DNA of 64,000 nucleotides from CAYMMX01 sp964391675 (lineage in GTDB: Bacteria; Cyanobacteriota; Vampirovibrionia; Gastranaerophilales; Gastranaerophilaceae). Each line of letters begins with the position of its first letter. Positions within the stretch are counted from its first letter, which is position 1. Position numbers and translations under genes: made by a program. Positions 58,715 to 64,000 of this stretch are shown in pieces. The stretch is taken from positions 62,001-126,000 of the forward strand of contig CAYMMX010000001.1 in assembly GCA_964391675.1 (NCBI GenBank), written 5' to 3'. The notes beneath the pieces were generated by a model that worked only from the letters and a program-made list of their open reading frames with translations, was not told the origin of the DNA and searched no databases.

Positions 58715-60700
58715 ATGAGAAAAAAATTTGTCATCAGTTCAAAATATAAACCGTCAGGTGATCAACCCAAGGCAATTAAGCAGCTTGTAGAAGGAATAAA
58801 TAAAGGAAATGATTCTCAAACATTACTTGGTATAACAGGATCAGGAAAAACATTTACTATTGCAAATGTAATAGAGCAGATTCAAAAACCTACCTTAATC
58901 ATTGCACATAATAAAACTCTTGCGGCTCAACTATTCAATGAATTCAAAGAACTCTTTCCCGATAATGCTGTTGAATATTTTATAAGCTATTATGATTACT
59001 ATCAGCCAGAGGCATATATTCCAAGGACTGATACTTTTATAGAAAAATCAGCAACAATAAATGAGGAAATTGACAGATTAAGACATAACACAACGAGAAG
59101 TTTGTATGAAAGAAACGATGTTATTATAATCGCTTCTGTAAGCTGTATTTATGGACTAGGATTGCCTGAAAATTACTTTAAGGGATCAATTACAATTTCT
59201 GTAAATAGTCAATTATCAAGAGAGGCTTTACTTAACCATCTTGTAAGTGTTCAATATGTCAGAAATGACTTGGTTTTGGAACGTGCAACATTCAGGGCTC
59301 GCGGTGATATTGTCGAGATTATGCCTTCATATGAGAAGATAGTTACAAGAATTTACTTTTTCGGTGATGAAATAGAAAAAATAGTAAGAATTGACAATTT
59401 AACAGGAGAAATTATAGAAACCCCGGATAAAACAACAATCTATCCTGCCGTTCATTATCTTTCTTATGATGAGAACGTTGAAGAAACTATTAAATTAATT
59501 AAACAAGAGCTTCAAAACCGATTAGCAGAATTAAATTCCCAAAATAAAATTGTAGAAGCACAACGATTAGAACAACGTGTTAAATATGATTTGGAAATGA
59601 TAAAAGAAATGGGATATTGCTCTGGGATAGAGAATTATTCAAGAATAATTGAACGCAGAGCTCCAGGCTCTGCACCCTCTACACTTTTAGATTATTTTCA
59701 AGAAGATTTTTTAACCGTAATTGATGAGTCTCATGTTACAATCCCACAGTTAAAGGGGATGTACAGAGGTGATGCCGCAAGAAAAAATACTTTAATAGAA
59801 TACGGTTTTAGATTACCTTGTGCAAAGGATAACAGACCTTTAAACGAAAAAGAATTTTTTGAAAAAGTAGGACAAAAAATTTATATTTCCGCAACTCCTG
59901 CGGAATTTGAACGAAATACATCTCAGCAGCTAGTAGAGCAAATTATAAGACCCACAGGCCTTATTGATCCTAAAATCTCTGTTCGTCCTATTAAAACTCA
60001 AATAGAAGATCTTAGAAAAGAAATTATTAAACGAGAAGAAAAAAATGAAAGAGTTCTAATTACTACTTTAACAAAAAGAATGGCAGAAGATTTGTGTGAT
60101 TACTTTATACAACATGGAGTAAAGGTAAGATATTTACACAGTGAGATTCAGTCACTTGAGAGAGTTGAAATATTAAGGGATTTGCGTTTAGGTGAGTTTG
60201 ATGTTCTCATTGGGGTTAATCTTTTAAGAGAAGGTCTTGATATCCCTGAGGTTTCATTAGTTGTCATAATGGATGCCGATAAAGAAGGCTTCTTACGCTC
60301 AGAAACCAGCTTAATTCAAACTATTGGACGTGCAGCAAGAAACTCCTGTGGTGAAGTTATTATGTATGCTGATAAAATAACTGAATCTATGAAAAAAGCT
60401 ATTGATGAAACTAATCGCAGAAGACAAATTCAACTTGAATATAATAAAAAATACGGAATTATTCCTCAAACAATTAAAAAACCGATTGAAAATAACCTTT
60501 TATCACTTGTAGAAAGTTATCGTAGTTTTGAGGACATTGTAGCAGAAGAAATGGTTGATTTAGGAATAAGCAAAAAGGATTTGCCAAAACTTATTGATAA
60601 ACTAGAAAAAGATATGCATAAAGCTGCTAAAATTCTAGACTTTGAACGTGCAGCCCAAATTCGGGATCAATTAAAAAAACTTAGAGAAATGATTAATTAA
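58715..60700 (+). CDS. uvrB: Excinuclease ABC subunit B
   Basis: A 661-residue nucleotide-excision-repair helicase that loads damaged DNA onto UvrC. Start KYKPSGDQPKAIKQLVEGIN. The Walker A is GITGSGKTFTIAN. YYDYYQPEAYIP is the beta-hairpin that strands damage. FLTVIDESHVTIPQL is the DEAH-type box. The helicase motifs include LREGLDIPEVSLV and SLIQTIGRAARN. The C-terminal UVR domain (DKLEKDMHKAAKILDFERAA) is present. No SD is evident before the ATG. uvrA and uvrC are not in the window. Confidence 0.97.
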   Translation: MRKKFVISSKYKPSGDQPKAIKQLVEGINKGNDSQTLLGITGSGKTFTIANVIEQIQKPTLIIAHNKTLAAQLFNEFKELFPDNAVEYFISYYDYYQPEAYIPRTDTFIEKSATINEEIDRLRHNTTRSLYERNDVIIIASVSCIYGLGLPENYFKGSITISVNSQLSREALLNHLVSVQYVRNDLVLERATFRARGDIVEIMPSYEKIVTRIYFFGDEIEKIVRIDNLTGEIIETPDKTTIYPAVHYLSYDENVEETIKLIKQELQNRLAELNSQNKIVEAQRLEQRVKYDLEMIKEMGYCSGIENYSRIIERRAPGSAPSTLLDYFQEDFLTVIDESHVTIPQLKGMYRGDAARKNTLIEYGFRLPCAKDNRPLNEKEFFEKVGQKIYISATPAEFERNTSQQLVEQIIRPTGLIDPKISVRPIKTQIEDLRKEIIKREEKNERVLITTLTKRMAEDLCDYFIQHGVKVRYLHSEIQSLERVEILRDLRLGEFDVLIGVNLLREGLDIPEVSLVVIMDADKEGFLRSETSLIQTIGRAARNSCGEVIMYADKITESMKKAIDETNRRRQIQLEYNKKYGIIPQTIKKPIENNLLSLVESYRSFEDIVAEEMVDLGISKKDLPKLIDKLEKDMHKAAKILDFERAAQIRDQLKKLREMIN

Positions 60701-61398
60701 TCAAAACTGCTTCTATATCCTAAACTGTTAGTATAAGCATTTGCAAAATAATGTGCAGCTATTGCTAAGTTAATTACAAAGGCGAAAACTAAAAAGAAAA
60801 TAAAAAATTGTTCTGTACCAAATAAAAGAACAATAATATAACCAATAACTCCGCTTGTAACAACATTAACAAGGATTAATTGTATTATGTATAGTACTAA
60901 TAAAATAAAAATATCCCCTGATTTTTTTAGAATAGAGAAAATTTTATATGCATCTATAATTCTTTCTTTTTCACAAAAAGATAAATAAGAAGTTAAAATT
61001 AATGAAAGAGCAATAAGCCAAACTATAATTTTTATTATATTCTCAACTTGAGGAGCTGCATTAATAAAGGAACAAACATAGTTAGCAGCAATTATTGAAA
61101 TAAAAATTATCGGACCTAACCCAACAATACCCTTGATTGAAGATAAAGCTAATTTTACCGGATTAATCGGAGGAATCGTTACAAGTTTTTCATTTATCAC
61201 ATTTCCTGATATTTGAATTAATATACCTATAGTGAAAAATAAAGTTATATAAGCAATAATATTGAAAATAGCAACTTCTATTTTACTTTGGTTATACAAT
61301 ATGAAACAATAATAAGAAGGCAAAATAATACATAAAAGCTTTAATATTGAAAAACGCTCTGTTAATACTTCTTTAACCGAATCTATAATTGAAATCAT
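60697..61398 (-). CDS. Polytopic membrane protein of unknown function
   Basis: A 233-residue inner-membrane protein with about six hydrophobic segments, including LLCIILPSYYCFILYN, IFISIIAANYVCSFINAA, IWLIALS-type stretches and FFIFFLVFAFVINLAIAAHY. The layout, conserved cytoplasmic loop and short length recall Yip1/DUF4013-type proteins, but I see no definitive motif. Its stop overlaps the uvrB stop by 4 bp in convergent orientation. Confidence 0.7.
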   Translation of the reverse strand: MISIIDSVKEVLTERFSILKLLCIILPSYYCFILYNQSKIEVAIFNIIAYITLFFTIGILIQISGNVINEKLVTIPPINPVKLALSSIKGIVGLGPIIFISIIAANYVCSFINAAPQVENIIKIIVWLIALSLILTSYLSFCEKERIIDAYKIFSILKKSGDIFILLVLYIIQLILVNVVTSGVIGYIIVLLFGTEQFFIFFLVFAFVINLAIAAHYFANAYTNSLGYRSSFD

Positions 61399-61575
61399 AA
61401 CAACCTCTAACTTAATTATATTTTTAATAAACAGATTCTATCATACTAAAAAAAATGAAACAAGTTTTTAATTTTTTATTTATTGCATAATTTATAATTT
61501 ATCTAATTTGTAAACAAAAGTTAATACTGAAATACTTCTATAGCAAATTCATTTTTGTTTATATTTATTATCTTT

Positions 61576-63420
61576 ATGAAAATTTTATTAAATAAGTTCG
61601 AAAAAATACCACGAATTCAAGTTAATACAAAAAACAACTATAACTGTTCTAACAAGCAAAAAACAGAAAATCTTTTGTATATAGATAATCCAATAAAGAC
61701 TGCTCCTATTCACTATTATCCTGTTTTTGGTTCGAATATACAGCTACAAAAAGTTCAAAATGTAAATTCACAGATCATAAAGAAAATTCTTGTTACCGAT
61801 AAACTTTCTAAAATAATTGATGATAAACACAAAAAAATCTTCGATAATGACCACTTAAACTATATATTAAGCAAAATGAATGATTATAATATGGATATTT
61901 TAATCTCCATGGCTGATATGAAAACCGAAAAAGGTTGCCCTGTTTTTGGCCCTCGATGGTTCTCTTTAATAGCAGAAAATATACAAAGCATTACAGAAAA
62001 AATTATTGCAAAAAACCTTTTAAAAATCGGTAAATTGCCTAATGAATTTGTTGGTATATTTGATATTTATAAAAAACAAAAACCAAGTGAACTTTCCTCA
62101 AAGGTTTTAAATCTGCTTATAAAAGAAAAAGATGCTCTTGGTAACGATAAATTTGGAGCCTTATGTATTGCAGATATCATGAAATGTATAAAAAACGAAG
62201 ATGATTATCATAAACTTTTATCATTGTTATCAGATAAAAAAATAGAAACATTTGACATAATTAAATACTTTAAAACAGGTGAAAAACCTGAAATTTGTGA
62301 TTTTAATAAAAGACCTTATGGTCATGATTTTCTATTAAACAGAGGGTTAAATTTTTTTAATATTGATCCCTCTGAAGAAAATTTAGTTAATAATTTGTTT
62401 GACTCTATGAATAAGCACCCTAAAATAGCTCAAAGAATTATAAATATTTTAAAACAAGGTAGATCTGAGAGGGTTAACTTAAATTTTAAAAGCTTTAATT
62501 CTAACAGTATAATTTCTGACAATGTTCTTTCAGATATAGAAAATTTTGTTATAAATAAAAAACCTTATGTCAAAGAGTTTTATATGGGAACCCCCATCCA
62601 AAAACTTCTTCAGGAAACCTCTAATGGGGAAGCTGTTCAAGTTGGTAAGAAGTTGTACGTTAACGATAACGGTGTGCTTATCAATTTGAATATTACTAAA
62701 GAAAAATATATCGAACTTTTTCCACCTATAAAAAGATTTAACTTCTGTCAGGGCAATTTGGGTGATTGTTGGCTCATTTCAGCTTTAGATGTTATGATGA
62801 ACAGCCCTTCGGGTAGAGTTAATATATACCGTTTATTTAGACAGGAAGGAAATGATATTTATATAAAATTTCCAAATGGTGAGCACGAAATAAAATTTAA
62901 AGATTCAAAAACCCTAGAAACAAATAAAAACATGGATGGCCCATTAGGATTACAGATGATTGAACAAGCTTTTTCTTTTCAAAAAAATAAAGATTATACA
63001 AATAATACTTTCGAAGACATTTTATCAACTGACAATGTTAATCAACAACTAAATAAGCTAAATACCGGTTACACCGAAGAAGCATATAAAGGATTATTGA
63101 GCAATATAGACATTTATAACTCTTGCGATCTAAATTTATCTATTAAAAAATTAATGATGGCATTGATTAAAGACAATGCAAACAGTGATAATTTTATAAA
63201 TTTCGGTACAAGTGAACCTTATGCTCATAGTCAAGCATTTCTTGAAAAAACTTATGGATTGGTTGAAAAACATGCATATTCAATTAAAGGATTTGACCAA
63301 GAACATGGACTTTTATACATAACAAATCCTCATAATTGTGGATTGATTACAGAAATTCCAATATATGAACTATTTAAACATGTTCATCTTTTTAGTTTTA
63401 AAAAAATCAAATATGATTAA
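61576..63420 (+). CDS. Calpain-like cysteine protease (family C2)
   Basis: A 614-residue protein with a complete papain-like calpain site: Gln392 (oxyanion hole) and Cys398 in FCQGNLGDCWLISALDV, His566 in EKHAYSIKGF and Asn584 in YITNPHNCG. The catalytic domain is the last 230 residues. The N-terminal 380 residues are helical with no recognised domain, and the first 60 form an Asn/Lys-rich head ending PVFGSN. No signal peptide or Ca-binding EF-hand is seen. I use the ATG at 61576; a TTG at 61555 would add seven residues, and neither start has an SD. Convergent with nrdJ. Confidence 0.88.
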   Translation: MKILLNKFEKIPRIQVNTKNNYNCSNKQKTENLLYIDNPIKTAPIHYYPVFGSNIQLQKVQNVNSQIIKKILVTDKLSKIIDDKHKKIFDNDHLNYILSKMNDYNMDILISMADMKTEKGCPVFGPRWFSLIAENIQSITEKIIAKNLLKIGKLPNEFVGIFDIYKKQKPSELSSKVLNLLIKEKDALGNDKFGALCIADIMKCIKNEDDYHKLLSLLSDKKIETFDIIKYFKTGEKPEICDFNKRPYGHDFLLNRGLNFFNIDPSEENLVNNLFDSMNKHPKIAQRIINILKQGRSERVNLNFKSFNSNSIISDNVLSDIENFVINKKPYVKEFYMGTPIQKLLQETSNGEAVQVGKKLYVNDNGVLINLNITKEKYIELFPPIKRFNFCQGNLGDCWLISALDVMMNSPSGRVNIYRLFRQEGNDIYIKFPNGEHEIKFKDSKTLETNKNMDGPLGLQMIEQAFSFQKNKDYTNNTFEDILSTDNVNQQLNKLNTGYTEEAYKGLLSNIDIYNSCDLNLSIKKLMMALIKDNANSDNFINFGTSEPYAHSQAFLEKTYGLVEKHAYSIKGFDQEHGLLYITNPHNCGLITEIPIYELFKHVHLFSFKKIKYD

Positions 63421-63423
63421 TAT

Positions 63424-64000
63424 TCACGAACACCCTGAATATCCGCAACCGGGACAAATGAAACAACCTTCAGCCATTTCAATACTTGTTCCGCAATCAG
63501 GACATACAAATTTTTTGATTTCTCCTGTAGGTTCATAATCTTCTTGAGCCGGTTTAAGTTCAATTTCCGGACCTTTCTTAGCTTCAAGGTTCATTGGCTG
63601 GAATGTACGGCTGTTGTTTCTGTATACCGTAATTCCTTTTAAATTATTTTCGAAAGCTAAAATATAAGCTTTTTCTATATCTTCTCTTGTTGCATGTTCT
63701 TCAAAGTTAACTGTTTTAGAAACAGCATTATCTGTGTGAAGCTGGAAAGCAGCTTGCATACGAACGTGCCATTCAGGAGTTACGTCATGCGCAGTTGCAA
63801 ATATTTGTTTAACTTCGTAAGAAATACCGTCCACATGGGCTATCGAACCGTCTTGAGCAATTTGCTTCATCATTTTTTCTGAATAAAATCCTTTTTCTTT
63901 TGCATATTTTTCAAAAATCGGATTTATTTCAAGCATTTCAGTACCATCCATAATGTTCCTAAAGAAAACTAATCCGAATAAAGGTTCAACACCACCTGAA
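63424..64000 (-). CDS. nrdJ: Adenosylcobalamin-dependent (class II) ribonucleoside-diphosphate reductase, C-terminal part (partial)
   Basis: The 192 codons present are the C-terminal end of a class II reductase; the frame is open to the right edge. SGGVEPLFGLVFFRN sits at the edge, followed by a region with HVRMQAAFQLHTDNAVSKTV (substrate-binding) and NNLKGITVYRNNSRTFQPMN. A C-terminal zinc ribbon (CPDCGTSIEMAEGCFICPGC) ends in the redox-active YSGCS. The enzyme uses B12 rather than oxygen. Most of the gene lies beyond 64000. Confidence 0.93.
   Translation of the reverse strand, partial: SGGVEPLFGLVFFRNIMDGTEMLEINPIFEKYAKEKGFYSEKMMKQIAQDGSIAHVDGISYEVKQIFATAHDVTPEWHVRMQAAFQLHTDNAVSKTVNFEEHATREDIEKAYILAFENNLKGITVYRNNSRTFQPMNLEAKKGPEIELKPAQEDYEPTGEIKKFVCPDCGTSIEMAEGCFICPGCGYSGCS

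Overview
The window is AT-rich bacterial chromosome (roughly 30% GC by eye). It is densely coded, mostly on the minus strand, and holds no rRNA or tRNA gene, CRISPR array, prophage or insertion sequence that I can see. The gene content fits an anaerobic, motile, Gram-negative-type (diderm) bacterium. Evidence: flagellar P- and L-ring genes (flgI, flgH, flgA), a meso-diaminopimelate-type murE, the [FeFe]-hydrogenase maturase hydE, an adenosylcobalamin-type (class II) ribonucleotide reductase, thyX, minCDE and an RNase E/G gene beside a TIGR03960/TIGR03936 radical-SAM fusion. Together with many small Asn/Lys-rich orphan proteins this suggests the non-photosynthetic cyanobacterial relatives (Gastranaerophilales/Melainabacteria). 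The taxonomic call is an inference.

Layout: 1-3030 (minus): 5' part of fructose-bisphosphate aldolase, a secreted protein, a glycosyltransferase, hpf and a small Cys-rich protein. 3031-3511: non-coding, with a candidate structured RNA. 3512-6053 (plus): minC-minD-minE plus an overlapping small gene. 6106-9753 (minus): two-component system with tadA and a TIGR02757 gene. 10110-12797 (plus): M16 peptidase. 12803-17191: transketolase N-half, WecG/TagA glycosyltransferase, a pair of Gly-Tyr repeat secreted proteins, hydE and a secreted protein. 17272-24770 (minus): a GGDEF/HD-GYP protein, then ftsI-murE-nagA (wall synthesis and amino-sugar recycling), then an envelope protein. 24820-33448 (minus): flagellar block of lytic transglycosylase, flgF, flgG, flgA, flgH, flgI, flgJ, a FlgM-like gene, flgN, flgK and flgL.

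33588-46458 (mainly minus): Xer recombinase, queE, a DnaJ-like gene, mntP, a DUF4127 gene, rne/rng, the radical-SAM fusion, orphans including a possible kinase-fold protein, and dgt. 46538-49571 (plus): aminotransferase, a triple TonB-C-domain protein and DedA. 49655-58492: thyX, orphans and the translation operon ylxR-infB-rbfA-truB with four trailing genes. 58715-64000: uvrB, a membrane protein, a calpain-like cysteine protease with a complete catalytic triad, and the 3' part of the class II ribonucleotide reductase gene.

The most interesting items are the calpain-like protein and the kinase-like orphan, a Min operon whose MinE carries a long Glu-rich tail and which has a small fourth gene, the structured RNA candidate at 3280-3422, and a shared palindrome placed at the transcription start of both the aldolase and RNase E/G genes. 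Also notable are leaderless or near-leaderless starts of hydE and the TagA-type gene, and a GC-rich 26-bp palindrome inside the radical-SAM reading frame.
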